NCBI GenBank assembly: GCA_019314185.1 | Contig: JAFCZU010000005.1 | Coordinates: 1-29,004 of the forward strand | Source: Deltaproteobacteria bacterium | Lineage (GTDB): Bacteria; Desulfobacterota; Desulfobacteria; Desulfobacterales; ETH-SRB1 | Length of the DNA stretch: 29,004 nt | Direction: 5' to 3' | Shown: positions 1-9,111 of the stretch, one piece after another | Layout: every line of letters starts with the position of its first letter | Position numbering within the stretch: the stretch's first letter is position 1 | Notes under the pieces: generated by a model | Told to the model about the DNA's origin: nothing | Database searches by the model: none | What the model saw: the letters and a program-made list of their open reading frames with translations, nothing else | Program-made: the position numbers and the translations under genes

Positions 1-218
1 GCAGCAGGGGAGCAAGAAAACTGGAATAAATGTCATGGATGAAGTGGCAGATGGAAAGAGCCAGAATCTTTTCGGTCTGAAATCCGCTGGATGAAGGTGG
101 TAAATTTGTTTCAATTTTATTATTATTATCTGTATTCACAATCAAGCGTGTACCTTTCTGAAAAAAACAAGCATTTAGATCATCAATAAATAATAAATCA
201 TCATTTTTCAATAAGTTA

Positions 219-349
219 ATATTGACAGTCTCGTAAAAAGTCAAAATTTGGAATTACTACCACAACTTGTTGGTATAGCAAAAGTAGTAGATACACCATA
301 TATTGCGGTCACTAAAATTTCGCCAGACTTTTTACGAAACCATCAATAT
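219..349. repeat. Inverted-repeat element (MITE-like), about 130 bp
   Basis: The ends form an imperfect inverted repeat of about 24 bp. Its core is perfect: TCGTAAAAAGTC at 231-242 pairs with GACTTTTTACGA at 326-337, and the similarity extends outward through AATATTGA on both sides. The intervening 83 bp has no coding potential that I can see. This architecture suits a small non-autonomous mobile element or a folded intergenic repeat. It abuts a second, unrelated inverted repeat starting at 357. No target-site duplication could be assigned. Confidence 0.6.
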
Positions 350-356
350 TGATTAA

Positions 357-483
357 GGTAACTTCTCAATAAGTTCTGGCACCAAACGTCATTCCCGTGA
401 AAACGGGAATCCAGAAAATCCGAAAAAGCACTGGATTCCCGCCTTCGCGAGAATGACGATAAAAATTTTATTGAGAAGTTACC
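357..483. repeat. Composite inverted repeat with nested dRS3-like palindromes
   Basis: A perfect 16-bp terminal inverted repeat, GGTAACTTCTCAATAA at 357-372 and its complement at 468-483, bounds a 127-bp element. Inside are two facing palindromes of the ATTCCC-N8-GGGAAT type: 391-410 is exact, and 435-454 has one mismatch. That is the neisserial dRS3 pattern, and similar repeats are common between genes in many proteobacteria. The two halves can fold into one long cruciform. The minus-strand reading frame through it is a by-product of the repeat, not a gene. Confidence 0.75.
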
Positions 484-494
484 CTCGATATCCT

Positions 495-782
495 TCAAAT
501 ACTGAAAGGTTTGAAGAAAAATTGCCCTTTTGCAACAAATTTGATTGAACGTCGAGCAAACTTGTCGCTTAAAGCAGTTTTTGCGAATAATTGAGTTTGC
601 ATTGGTAAAAAATAGCCAAAACATAGAGGTAACCCCTTTTTAAAAAACTCATACGTCAGGGCTGATATCCAGATCCAGTTTATTTTATTGACAATCAACA
701 GATATTCCTTTATTTTTTCCTCATGACCAATACAATATTTGGTTACTTGTTGGGGGACAGACACCTTCAACATTTGTCGCAT
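495..782 (-). other. Doubtful 95-residue reading frame, possible gene remnant
   Basis: A minus-strand frame begins just upstream of, and divergent from, the first VWA gene and stops 12 bp short of the composite repeat at 357-483. The product has protein-like composition, with alternating charged and aromatic segments, but no domain or motif that I recognise. It may be the remaining part of a gene cut by the repeat insertion, or a chance frame in AT-rich DNA. Its start lies close to the probable promoter and leader of the plus-strand gene, which argues against it being expressed. I cannot assign a function. Confidence 0.2.
688..716 (+). promoter_or_regulatory. Candidate sigma-70 promoter of the tubulin/motor locus
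   Basis: A perfect -35 hexamer, TTGACA at 688-693, is followed after 17 bp by TATTTT at 711-716, which matches four of six positions of the -10 consensus. Transcription would start near 723, leaving a leader of roughly 75 nt before the first VWA gene. The genes downstream are closely spaced on one strand, so this is the natural place for the main promoter. The call rests on consensus match and position only. Confidence 0.4.
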
Positions 783-799
783 AGTAGCTGGGTGTGAAT

Positions 800-3064
800 A
801 TGAAAAAATACTGCTACAAAATTATTCTTTTCCTTATATTTTTAACATTTTTTATGGGGGCAGGATATTCAGCATTTGCCAGTGAGCATCTGTTCATCCT
901 GCTGGACAAATCCGGATCGATGTGGGCAAGGGAGCAGGAAAGCAAAAGGCCGGTTTTTGAAGTGGCAAAGGAAAGAATATATGACCTTTTAAATAATATT
1001 CCTCCAGAGCCGGGTAGGAGAAGGGTTACCATCATTTTGTTTGACAGTCGGCTCAAAACCAGTTTCTCCCAGGAAATCATAAATATTGAGAAAGCGAAGG
1101 AGTTTTTAGAACAACACAATCCCGGCGGCAAAACAACTATCGGAGACCGGCTTGATGAAGTAAGACAGCAAATCATTGGAGGCGGATTAAAGTCTGTAGA
1201 GTTGCATTTATTTAGTGATTTAAAAGAGACATTACCCGGCAAGATTCCATTTAAAGATGCCGTAAAAAAACTGAACACCTTTCTGGCTGGTGATCTTAAA
1301 GATATTGAGTGGACCCTATACTGCTACACGTGGAGTGCGGTTACAGACAAAGGGGATGAATACGATGTCGTCACCACAAAAAATGTCAGGAAAAACCTGC
1401 CGTTGCGAAACGTTATCCCCACTCCGATAAACAAAGTGCCTTTAAGGGCGCTGATACACCCCCCTGATCCATTCGTTGTAAACTTAAAAGATCGGGAGGG
1501 GAAGATTGTCGACATGAGCGATGGCGATACCCGAATACGCGGTTTGATTGCTCCCCGGCTGCTTTCCAAAAATATTACGATGAAAGTGAGGGCGTCTTGC
1601 GAGGATATTCCCGGATCGAATATTTTAATAAATGGTATGGATGAGTTTGATCTTACCCAATATGCGGATCGGACAACCGGCAAATTTGATATAAAAAATG
1701 TAAAAATCAGTTTCAGGAATGCAAAAGAGCGATTGGAGCAGATGGATGATGCCTTTTTTAAACAACCGCATTTAATGTATTTTGAGCCTGTATTAAATCT
1801 CCTGAAGGTCGCAGATCTGCAAAAAGCCTTTTTGCCGCAGACAACAAAGACATCTTTTTATTTTGCGAGCGATGCTTTTCTTTATATCAAGAATTATCCG
1901 GTCGGGAAAAAATTTTTTCGTAAAGGTTTGTTCGAAGGAGCAACCATCAGAGAACCCATTGAGCTTGCTTGGAATTATGGTGCGGTCGGCAAAACGGTTA
2001 TATTGGAAGAAAGACCCAGGATAGGCAATTCCATCGGTTATTTTACTACACCTGGCGGGAACGATGAGGTAGAATTACCCTTCCGATTGAGTGATCTTCT
2101 AAGCCGAACAATTGTCTTTCGGATGGATAAAATAAAAACAATCCAAAATCAGAAGATCGCTTTTCGCATCCAGGGGACACCGGCAAAAGCGGAAATACCT
2201 TTTAATGTTCAAACCCTGCCGCCTTCTGTGGCAATTAGTTTTAAGACGAGTGACATCCAAATACCATTAACAGGTTCCTCGCACGAAATTCAAGATGCAG
2301 CATTAATAGAGCCGGTTGCAACAGGACTTTCCCTTAATGTCGAGTTTTTGCTGAAAGGATGCAAGGGGGAAGGCTGTAAGGATGTAAATTTCACGATTAT
2401 TGATCCTTTCGATCCAGGGTTTAAAATTTCCTTAAACGGCGCCATTGTCAACTCAACCATTACAAGTCCGAAGTGGCTGAATTACAAAATAAAGGCAAAC
2501 ACTTATGGAGATAGTACTGTTAAGCTCCTGGTTAGAGTTAAAGATGGTATTATCCAACATGATGGCAAGTCATTATCGAAATTCAGCCATCAGATCCAGC
2601 TTCACATGGTATCCCCTAAGCTTGAATGGGAAATTGCCCATAACAAAACAGGAAAAAAATTGGGGGCCAGCAATAAGACATCCTTAGGGTTTATATCCAA
2701 AGGTGAGGACGTTACAACAAACGACAAGGGGCTTTTCGACAGGGGGTTTGCTGTAAAGTCAACAATCAATACAAATGTAGAGGAAATCACGGGACTTACC
2801 ATAAAAGTGGTTTGTTTTTCGAAACCCGGTACGTCCAACCAGCTGGTTAAGCAAGTAATTTTTAATGCAACAGGTAAATCGCGATGTCGTATCGCCCAAT
2901 TTCTCCAAAATCCACATGTAACTTTGATTGTTGATGAAGAAAAAAAACCCTGGGTTGGACGTAAGAAGGAATCCGGAAAGATATGTCTTGAGCTGGAATC
3001 TCAAAGCAAAGGCATTGACGTTGAAATGCCCTTGCTTTATTACCGACTAAAATTAATGCCCTAA
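800..3064 (+). CDS. Secreted von Willebrand factor A domain protein
   Basis: The protein has about 754 residues. A hydrophobic signal peptide (about residues 5-27, ending SAFA) leads straight into a VWA domain. The MIDAS motif DKSGS is at 36-40, a threonine-containing GGKTT segment follows, and a later LFSDL supplies the third MIDAS aspartate, so metal-dependent ligand binding looks intact. The roughly 550 residues beyond the VWA fold have no catalytic motif that I recognise and read like beta-rich, Ig-like segments. ATG 800 is preferred because the signal peptide follows directly; GTG 794 is the in-frame alternative. There is no clear C-terminal membrane helix, so the protein is periplasmic or held by its signal sequence. 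It opens the locus and is bookended by another secreted VWA protein at 22369. The VWA call is firm; the ligand is unknown. Confidence 0.85.
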   Translation: MKKYCYKIILFLIFLTFFMGAGYSAFASEHLFILLDKSGSMWAREQESKRPVFEVAKERIYDLLNNIPPEPGRRRVTIILFDSRLKTSFSQEIINIEKAKEFLEQHNPGGKTTIGDRLDEVRQQIIGGGLKSVELHLFSDLKETLPGKIPFKDAVKKLNTFLAGDLKDIEWTLYCYTWSAVTDKGDEYDVVTTKNVRKNLPLRNVIPTPINKVPLRALIHPPDPFVVNLKDREGKIVDMSDGDTRIRGLIAPRLLSKNITMKVRASCEDIPGSNILINGMDEFDLTQYADRTTGKFDIKNVKISFRNAKERLEQMDDAFFKQPHLMYFEPVLNLLKVADLQKAFLPQTTKTSFYFASDAFLYIKNYPVGKKFFRKGLFEGATIREPIELAWNYGAVGKTVILEERPRIGNSIGYFTTPGGNDEVELPFRLSDLLSRTIVFRMDKIKTIQNQKIAFRIQGTPAKAEIPFNVQTLPPSVAISFKTSDIQIPLTGSSHEIQDAALIEPVATGLSLNVEFLLKGCKGEGCKDVNFTIIDPFDPGFKISLNGAIVNSTITSPKWLNYKIKANTYGDSTVKLLVRVKDGIIQHDGKSLSKFSHQIQLHMVSPKLEWEIAHNKTGKKLGASNKTSLGFISKGEDVTTNDKGLFDRGFAVKSTINTNVEEITGLTIKVVCFSKPGTSNQLVKQVIFNATGKSRCRIAQFLQNPHVTLIVDEEKKPWVGRKKESGKICLELESQSKGIDVEMPLLYYRLKLMP

Positions 3065-3099
3065 AAATTGTATGCTCGTATAGCTGGAGACAGTCGATC

Positions 3100-4479
3100 G
3101 TGTATATAAATTACAAATTAAAATGTCAATGCGGCCATCAAAACAGAAGTGGCAGCCGATATTGTGTATGCTGCGGTAAAGCGCTGGATCTTATTGAATG
3201 GGGACCGCCGAAAAACGATTTTGCTCAGAAAATCATAGAGTTAAAATGGCCTGTTAAAGACGGAGAGCGGATTTTAGGTGCGGAGGTGGCATCCAATCCT
3301 TTCTTTCTGAGTTCTTCCGGACAGTACTGTTATTTTAACATCAACCCTGATTTCGATGAAAGCGTTACACACACATCCCGAATTTTGTCCAACAACATGG
3401 GGCCGCTGCTCGGCATTATTACGAATTTACAATCGTCTCCGTGGGCTTTGTTGATTTGGCAAAGAGCCGTAATCATTTTTAACGGCTTTCTTCAAAAATA
3501 TCTAACACTTTGGGAGGCCCAAAACGATGATGAAGAATGTTTTCGCCTACCGTGCGTTTTGCCCGTAAGGAATGATAAGAAAATGCCGTGTATTCGGGTC
3601 CCCCTTATTATCCGACACGGGAATTCCATTGAATTTAAGCAGTTTGATCTTGTTTACAACGAAAGTGCAGACAATGCGGATCCGATTTGGGCGGGATGGG
3701 AAATCAAATCCTCACCTTTTATAAAGGATGCGCTGTCATTAACCAGGGCTTTCATTGTTTCAGAACCTTTTATAACTGCGCCAGAAGAAAGTTACTCGGT
3801 TTTTATCGCTTTCAAAGGGTCTAATTCCGATCTGCATGCAAGGCTTTTTACAACCGGGTCGCATGGCCAACCACTGAAAGAAAAAGAAACCACTTTTCCA
3901 GTTTCGGGATTGAAACTTGTTGGCCCCGGCCAGTTTTACCAGTTACACACCCCAAACAGCATATATATGTGGGTTTGCAAAGCAGATACGTCAGGTGATA
4001 TTTATGATATTTTGGAAATTAAATATAAAAGCGACAAACCGCTAAAAGAGTGTCTGCGATATTGGACCGGGGGCCTTCAACTGGGGCAGTCAAGTCCCCT
4101 GACTGCTGTAATAAACAACCATGGTGAGAATTGCCTTTTATTTGTGGACGGCAGCAATCAACTCGATGCGTTTAAGGTTTCAGGTAGGCGCATGGGTCAC
4201 TATTTAAATCCGGTCAAGGTGGACCGAATAGTACCCCTTACATCGCTCCGCAATAGCTTATGGACCATTGAAGATACCTGTCGAGACCTGGTCCGTTACG
4301 ATATTGAAGCAAACAATATTCGCGAAACTTTTATTCATTCTCGATCTGGAAAAGTTCATTCCAAGGACGGGACTATTTGCTCTCAGCCGGTCATTTCCAA
4401 GGGAAAAATTTTTTTCCTGAGAAAAATAGAGGCTACACTTAACAACAACGATAATTTTCAAATGGAGTGTATCTCATGA
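3100..4479 (+). CDS. Zinc-ribbon protein of unknown function
   Basis: This 459-residue protein has an N-terminal zinc ribbon with cysteines at 9, 11, 22 and 25 (pattern CxC...CxCCG), similar to the small ribbons on many bacterial regulatory and scaffold proteins. No signal peptide or membrane helix is visible, so it is cytoplasmic. The remaining 420 residues are beta-rich with repeated short strands and WTIED/RYDIE-like blades near the C terminus. This could be a beta-propeller, but no repeat is regular enough to be sure. GTG at 3100 has TGGAGA 9 bases upstream. Its stop overlaps the next start in an ATGA arrangement, which points to translational coupling with the small membrane protein. No enzymatic role can be inferred. 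Confidence 0.75.
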   Translation: MYINYKLKCQCGHQNRSGSRYCVCCGKALDLIEWGPPKNDFAQKIIELKWPVKDGERILGAEVASNPFFLSSSGQYCYFNINPDFDESVTHTSRILSNNMGPLLGIITNLQSSPWALLIWQRAVIIFNGFLQKYLTLWEAQNDDEECFRLPCVLPVRNDKKMPCIRVPLIIRHGNSIEFKQFDLVYNESADNADPIWAGWEIKSSPFIKDALSLTRAFIVSEPFITAPEESYSVFIAFKGSNSDLHARLFTTGSHGQPLKEKETTFPVSGLKLVGPGQFYQLHTPNSIYMWVCKADTSGDIYDILEIKYKSDKPLKECLRYWTGGLQLGQSSPLTAVINNHGENCLLFVDGSNQLDAFKVSGRRMGHYLNPVKVDRIVPLTSLRNSLWTIEDTCRDLVRYDIEANNIRETFIHSRSGKVHSKDGTICSQPVISKGKIFFLRKIEATLNNNDNFQMECIS

Positions 4480-4835
4480 ATTCTAACAATGTATCATTTT
4501 ACACGAGTTGGACAGTTGGCCTGGGCATCTTTCTTGCATTTTTCTTAGCATGCGCCGGCAACGTGGAAGCCGGCGTAGAAGACTACAGTAACATGAGCTA
4601 TGTCAACCTGATAGTTGCCATAATTATCGGTCTTTTTTTGGGCGCGTTTGTTTATTTTATCTGTTTTCAAGTAAGAGTCAGGAGATTTATCAAGGTAGTT
4701 AGACAAGGTACCTTTGGACCCAAAGCGGCTTATCAGATTTCATGGGGACAGGGATCTAAAATTGTTTCGGGCATAATATCTTTCATCATCGCGCTCGGGG
4801 CCGCCTACATGGCGTTCTTGTCCCTGAGCGGTTAA
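4476..4835 (+). CDS. Small multi-pass membrane protein
   Basis: The protein has 119 residues and no recognised family. It has an N-terminal hydrophobic stretch ending in a possible signal-cleavage region (ACAGNVEAG), a strong central helix (VNLIVAIIIGLFLGAFVYFI) followed by a basic loop, and a C-terminal hydrophobic helix. It therefore spans the inner membrane two or three times. ATG 4476 is chosen over GTG 4467 because GGAG at 4464-4467 is 8 bases upstream and the start overlaps the preceding stop as ATGA. It lies between the zinc-ribbon and tubulin-like genes, so it may serve as a membrane anchor for the complex. That role is inference from position. Confidence 0.7.
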   Translation: MNSNNVSFYTSWTVGLGIFLAFFLACAGNVEAGVEDYSNMSYVNLIVAIIIGLFLGAFVYFICFQVRVRRFIKVVRQGTFGPKAAYQISWGQGSKIVSGIISFIIALGAAYMAFLSLSG

Positions 4836-4892
4836 TTCATGATATCCGATATCAAAGTATTGGCAATGAAATTAAATAATTGAGGTGGGGAA

Positions 4893-7800
4893 ATGGCAAT
4901 TCCAATTCCGAAAACACTAATGGTAGGATTGGGCGGGTTCGGTAAGGCAACACTCCGCGCTTTTCGTCGCAAAATTTATGAAAATTATAATTTAATCAAA
5001 GTACCCGCTCTGGAATATCTTGTTCTGGACACTGACAATGACCCAAGCGCCAGGATGTACAAAAGCACTTACGACTCCATTGACCGTAAAGTAGCGTTTT
5101 CCCCGGTGACGGCGGGCGGAGAAGGCGAATTTATCAATTTGTCCTGGAAAGGGCATGATTTAAGAGATTTGTATCAGGGAAAGGTGCTTCCCGGGGTTGT
5201 AGATGCCCTGAAATGGTTTCATCCGCGTTTAAAGAAATTTGATATAGACAGCCTGAGGGAGGGTGCTTCGGGGATTCGTGCATTCGGCAAGCTGGCTTTT
5301 ATGTTGGCGATGATGGGGGGAGAGCGCTATCTGTTTGATTCGTTTCAACACAAGCTCGGACGTCTTTATGACCTTAAGGCTCCACCTGATCCCGCCTGGG
5401 ATAACGTCGATGGGCAGTTTACATTGGATCGTGATCAACGCGATATTGAAGTGCTTATTTTTTGCTCAACGGCAGGAGGCACCGGGTCGGGGATATTCCT
5501 GGATGTGGCCTATCTAATTCACGAACTTTTCTTGAGAGATCGAATTGTTTACACTGAAGTCGGGCTGAAAGGGATTACGCTCTTTCTTTATCTTCCCGAC
5601 ATTATTCTTGAGGATAAGACAGCCGGGTCAATTTTTAAACCGCCGAAAGTACTGGTCGATGAAAAACTCTCCCCCCAGCAGCTCGTAATGGCCGGCTCTT
5701 ATGCGGCACTTTCCGAGTTGGAAAGGTATCAGTTGAACCAGCCCAGCGACTTTTGTTTTGATCGCGGTTTTGAAAAAGCCGATTTTTTTGTTCCCGACTG
5801 GCGCCCTTACAAAGAGACATCCGGCCTGATTAAAGAACCCAACGATATTTTTAATAGTCAGCGAGCCTTTGAGTGGGCTTACCTCATTGGTGCCCGCAAC
5901 CGCGGAGGAAACTCCCTGTGGGGCGCCGAGGATGCCACCGAAATGACGGCAGATATGGTGTACACCCAATTTGTCGGGCGCGAAGAGGGCAAACTGATCA
6001 ATGCGTATCGCACAAACAGGAATATGTTCATCCTGCCGACCGAAGTTTTTCAGAGTACGGACAGTGGCAGCAGCAGGCACTATGCCCGGCATTACGGTGG
6101 GTTCGGTCTATCCAAAATATTTATCGGCGAAAACTTGATTCAGCGTTGGGCTGCATTTTATCTGATGGACCAATTTATTGCCACGATTCTTGAGAAAGAA
6201 GCGCTGTCTTCGGCTGAAGTGGCCGACAATGTCCAAAAAACATGGAAAACGTTCGGTTGGGGTATTCAGGAAATATTCCAGAAATTTTCAAATGATATGT
6301 TGCAGGCAGTTCGGGAAGGTTTTCAAAAGCTCCATGACGCTGACAGCTTTTTTAAAATGGCTTCTTCAGGGGTTAATTTCAAATCTAAAACCGCCTGTTA
6401 TGGAAATGAGGGGCTCATTGATGCTGCCCTGAACAAGTGGAAAGATAAATTGAACAAAGAGACCGGTGAGAAAGTGAATAACCTGCTCGAACTTTGGATC
6501 TCAGAGTACGGATTAAAATCGACGGTTGCGTTTATCGATGCTTTAATTGAAAAGGCCGAAAGGGATAAAATACGGGTTGATGCCAATACTTCCGATGATA
6601 AATCTCAGCCCGGGGATTTTACAGAAGAGTGCCAGGAATGGGTCATCAGTCAAAGCTCTAAATTTGACTGGATGGGGCTTAAAAATGTACCCTCTAACGT
6701 ACAACGCTGGGCCGCATGCTTTGGCGAGCCGTTGAAAACATTGGATCAAATTGACGAGTTGAAGGAAATTCCGGATCATTTTTCCAATAAAGTCCGCGCA
6801 GATTTGTACCATCGCTTTCAGGGGTGCTTTTTCAGTGACGACTGTTTTAGTGAGTGGCGTGACTTTATACAAACAGCCACAATCACGAAAATTCGTGGTG
6901 CTCTGGACGAAATCAGCAGAGGGCTGGTAATAGCGGTGAAAGAGGTCCTGAAACGTGTGTCCCTGGCCCATGATGAAATCGTCAACCTCATGAAAAACCG
7001 GGGAGGTATGATCAGCGCCCGTTACAAAGGGGCAGCCCCTAAAACCTTGGAAAGAAGTCTGAATGATTTGCGTGAACGTGAGGATGGGGCCAGTAAGGAA
7101 GGAATCAGAATCGAGCTTGCGGACCTGTCGCGGTTTCAGCATATGCGCTCCAGAAATATTTACTGCGGAGCCCCCTACCAGACGCCGAAAGAGCTGAAAG
7201 ATCCGTCGCCCAGCCGGAGGCTGATGCTGGAAACTTTGAAGAAAGGGTTTGGAGAACTTCTGCATGACGGAACATACAAACCACTGAACTGTGTCTGGGA
7301 TATTTCCAGGACTGGAAACCTGAGACAGGGTACCGGTCAGTGGACCGCGATTTTGAACGATGAAAAGATTACCGAACTCAAGATAGACCCGACGCTAAAA
7401 GATTATTATGAAAAATTGGGCCACGAAAAAGAAAGTAAATTTCGAACCGATATTAAACATTGCCTGGCAACCAGCGACTCCTACCTGATGTATCGTTCCG
7501 ATCGATTCGGCAAAGCGAGAGGTACCATTAAAAGCCAATACGTGTTTGCACCGTTTGACATCTTACATCTTGCACAGAAGGTTTTTAAAAAGATGGGCAT
7601 CAAGGCTAAGCTGGAGGGCTATCAAGGAAAGGAATTAATCATACAAACCATTGAAGACGGCGTTCCGCTGCCTATTGTGAATATTGTGAAAGACCTCAAA
7701 GAGCAGCATAAAGTTTTCGCGTGGAAAGAAGCCGTCTGGATCCGCGGTGAAGAAACTCGGGAGCTAGTTGCCGGTGAGAATGGAGTAGACGTTGAAACGG

Positions 7801-8654
7801 AGCTGTATTTTGGGATTTTGCTTGGCTCCATATGGTTCGATCGAGCTACCGGCGATTACAAGATGGTACTGGAGCGAAACGGGTTGGAAGGGGTTCTGCA
7901 AATGGTTTCCCTCGGCAAATCGGTCAGTCAGGTCATATCGTTCTTTTACGGGCCGGTATCGGACTACTATATTCAGCCATTTCAGCGTTTGCGCGAAAAT
8001 AATCAGGGTTTATTGAGTTCCATCACAACGCTTCGGAAGATCTGGCCTTTGGCGATATATTATGAAAATTATTATTTTAAGGATCAAATGCAGGGAAACC
8101 CTGAAGAACAGGCGTCACACTATTTTATCATCAAGGAACTTCAGGAGCGTAGAAAAATGGCGATCGAACATATGCTGTTGAGCCGTGAAGAAATCAAGGC
8201 CCTCAATCAGGATTCGGACGCTCTTTGCGGTTGGATGCATGCTTTTTGTGAAATCGTTCCGTCGCTGGCCTCGTCAGATAAAACCCGGCCGAACAGGGAC
8301 TGGTTTCCGGTGCTCATGAGACGCTGGAATCCGGAACACTCCAAGTTTGCGCTTCGCTGGCACAATACCGTTTTTTTACCTGCTGAAAAGAAAGCCGCGG
8401 AAAAGCATGGCCGCCAGTTCTATCGGTACCTGATGGATGCCAAGAACGCTTCTACGGAAGGAAAGAGCCAGGAAGGTTGGGATGAATCAGAGCCCTGGAA
8501 GATACCTGGGAATATTTTAAACCTGGCATGGGAAGGACAAAGGGATGCGGAAACGGCAGAACTACCGAAAAAAGAAACTCCAGGCAGTGATAATGATATT
8601 TCCGAAAATAGTGAAAAAAAGAATAAAAGCGACAGTATCGGCACATGGGAATAG
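4893..8654 (+). CDS. Large tubulin/FtsZ-like GTPase (Tubulin_2-type)
   Basis: The protein has 1253 residues. The N terminus has the Rossmann-type glycine loop GLGGFG (12-17), then a strand ending LVLDTDND. The tubulin signature loop occurs as AGGTGSG at 194-200, directly after a hydrophobic strand (VLIFCSTAG) and before a helix, as in tubulin T4. This places it among the large FtsZ-like proteins described next to VWA and OmpA genes; I infer GTP binding and polymerisation from the family. The region after about residue 420 is roughly 800 residues of mostly helical sequence that I cannot assign. The last 60 residues are hydrophilic and rich in E, D, S and K, reminiscent of a flexible tubulin tail. 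No membrane segment is seen. GAGGTG at 4882-4887 provides a ribosome site. It is the likely core of the system. Confidence 0.85.
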   Translation: MAIPIPKTLMVGLGGFGKATLRAFRRKIYENYNLIKVPALEYLVLDTDNDPSARMYKSTYDSIDRKVAFSPVTAGGEGEFINLSWKGHDLRDLYQGKVLPGVVDALKWFHPRLKKFDIDSLREGASGIRAFGKLAFMLAMMGGERYLFDSFQHKLGRLYDLKAPPDPAWDNVDGQFTLDRDQRDIEVLIFCSTAGGTGSGIFLDVAYLIHELFLRDRIVYTEVGLKGITLFLYLPDIILEDKTAGSIFKPPKVLVDEKLSPQQLVMAGSYAALSELERYQLNQPSDFCFDRGFEKADFFVPDWRPYKETSGLIKEPNDIFNSQRAFEWAYLIGARNRGGNSLWGAEDATEMTADMVYTQFVGREEGKLINAYRTNRNMFILPTEVFQSTDSGSSRHYARHYGGFGLSKIFIGENLIQRWAAFYLMDQFIATILEKEALSSAEVADNVQKTWKTFGWGIQEIFQKFSNDMLQAVREGFQKLHDADSFFKMASSGVNFKSKTACYGNEGLIDAALNKWKDKLNKETGEKVNNLLELWISEYGLKSTVAFIDALIEKAERDKIRVDANTSDDKSQPGDFTEECQEWVISQSSKFDWMGLKNVPSNVQRWAACFGEPLKTLDQIDELKEIPDHFSNKVRADLYHRFQGCFFSDDCFSEWRDFIQTATITKIRGALDEISRGLVIAVKEVLKRVSLAHDEIVNLMKNRGGMISARYKGAAPKTLERSLNDLREREDGASKEGIRIELADLSRFQHMRSRNIYCGAPYQTPKELKDPSPSRRLMLETLKKGFGELLHDGTYKPLNCVWDISRTGNLRQGTGQWTAILNDEKITELKIDPTLKDYYEKLGHEKESKFRTDIKHCLATSDSYLMYRSDRFGKARGTIKSQYVFAPFDILHLAQKVFKKMGIKAKLEGYQGKELIIQTIEDGVPLPIVNIVKDLKEQHKVFAWKEAVWIRGEETRELVAGENGVDVETELYFGILLGSIWFDRATGDYKMVLERNGLEGVLQMVSLGKSVSQVISFFYGPVSDYYIQPFQRLRENNQGLLSSITTLRKIWPLAIYYENYYFKDQMQGNPEEQASHYFIIKELQERRKMAIEHMLLSREEIKALNQDSDALCGWMHAFCEIVPSLASSDKTRPNRDWFPVLMRRWNPEHSKFALRWHNTVFLPAEKKAAEKHGRQFYRYLMDAKNASTEGKSQEGWDESEPWKIPGNILNLAWEGQRDAETAELPKKETPGSDNDISENSEKKNKSDSIGTWE

Positions 8655-8690
8655 GGTGCCCTTTTTCTAATATGAGCAGGCGGAAACGGT

Positions 8691-8924
8691 ATGAAATGTA
8701 ATTACTGCTGCAGCGGGTACAGTGTTGATCCTGCCGCCGGCGACAAATACTGTGGGTTTTGCGGCGCCCGTTTAAAATCGATCCGAGTCTTCCTCCAAGA
8801 CAGGATAGAGCATACCGGACCGATATATATTGGCCGGGGCGAGCCAGTAACATTGAAAATCCGTCTGGAAAACAGAGGTCTATTGGATATCGACGAAATC
8901 GGCCAACTGCTGTTGGATCAATAA
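8691..8924 (+). CDS. Short zinc-ribbon protein, probably truncated
   Basis: The protein has 77 residues. A zinc ribbon occupies the first 27 (CNYCC at 3-7 and CGFCG at 22-26), followed by the start of a beta-sandwich (VTLKIRLENRG) that ends abruptly at TAA TAG. Zinc-ribbon plus Ig-like architectures are usually longer, and the 187 bp before the next gene is unusually large for this locus. Both facts suggest that a stop or frameshift cut off the beta-sandwich. Weak coding-like sequence continues in other frames to about 9010. It may still be a functional small scaffold protein. The ribbon echoes those in the gene at 3100 and in the kinase/Hsp70 fusion. Confidence 0.55.
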   Translation: MKCNYCCSGYSVDPAAGDKYCGFCGARLKSIRVFLQDRIEHTGPIYIGRGEPVTLKIRLENRGLLDIDEIGQLLLDQ

Positions 8925-9111
8925 TAGTGGGTGGCAAATACAATTTTTTCCATAGAACTACAATCGTCAACTCGAGCCGGCCCTTTCGACCGGGGACTGG
9001 CAGTGTTTGAGTCATTTTAGTGGGCTCGTGCTACGCTTCGATTGCAGTTAGTTTGTTGCATAATGCTAAAATATTACGATTTTCTTTAATCTGCATAGAT
9101 GGTCAAATAGA

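Noticed and set aside
343..624. 93-residue minus-strand frame
   Set aside because: Its C-terminal half is translation of the dRS3-like repeat (SRRRES...DSRFHGND), a common false product of such palindromes.
5628..6092. Long minus-strand frames inside the tubulin-like, Hsp70 and other large genes
   Set aside because: They are shadows of strongly supported plus-strand genes and show no domain motifs or ribosome sites.
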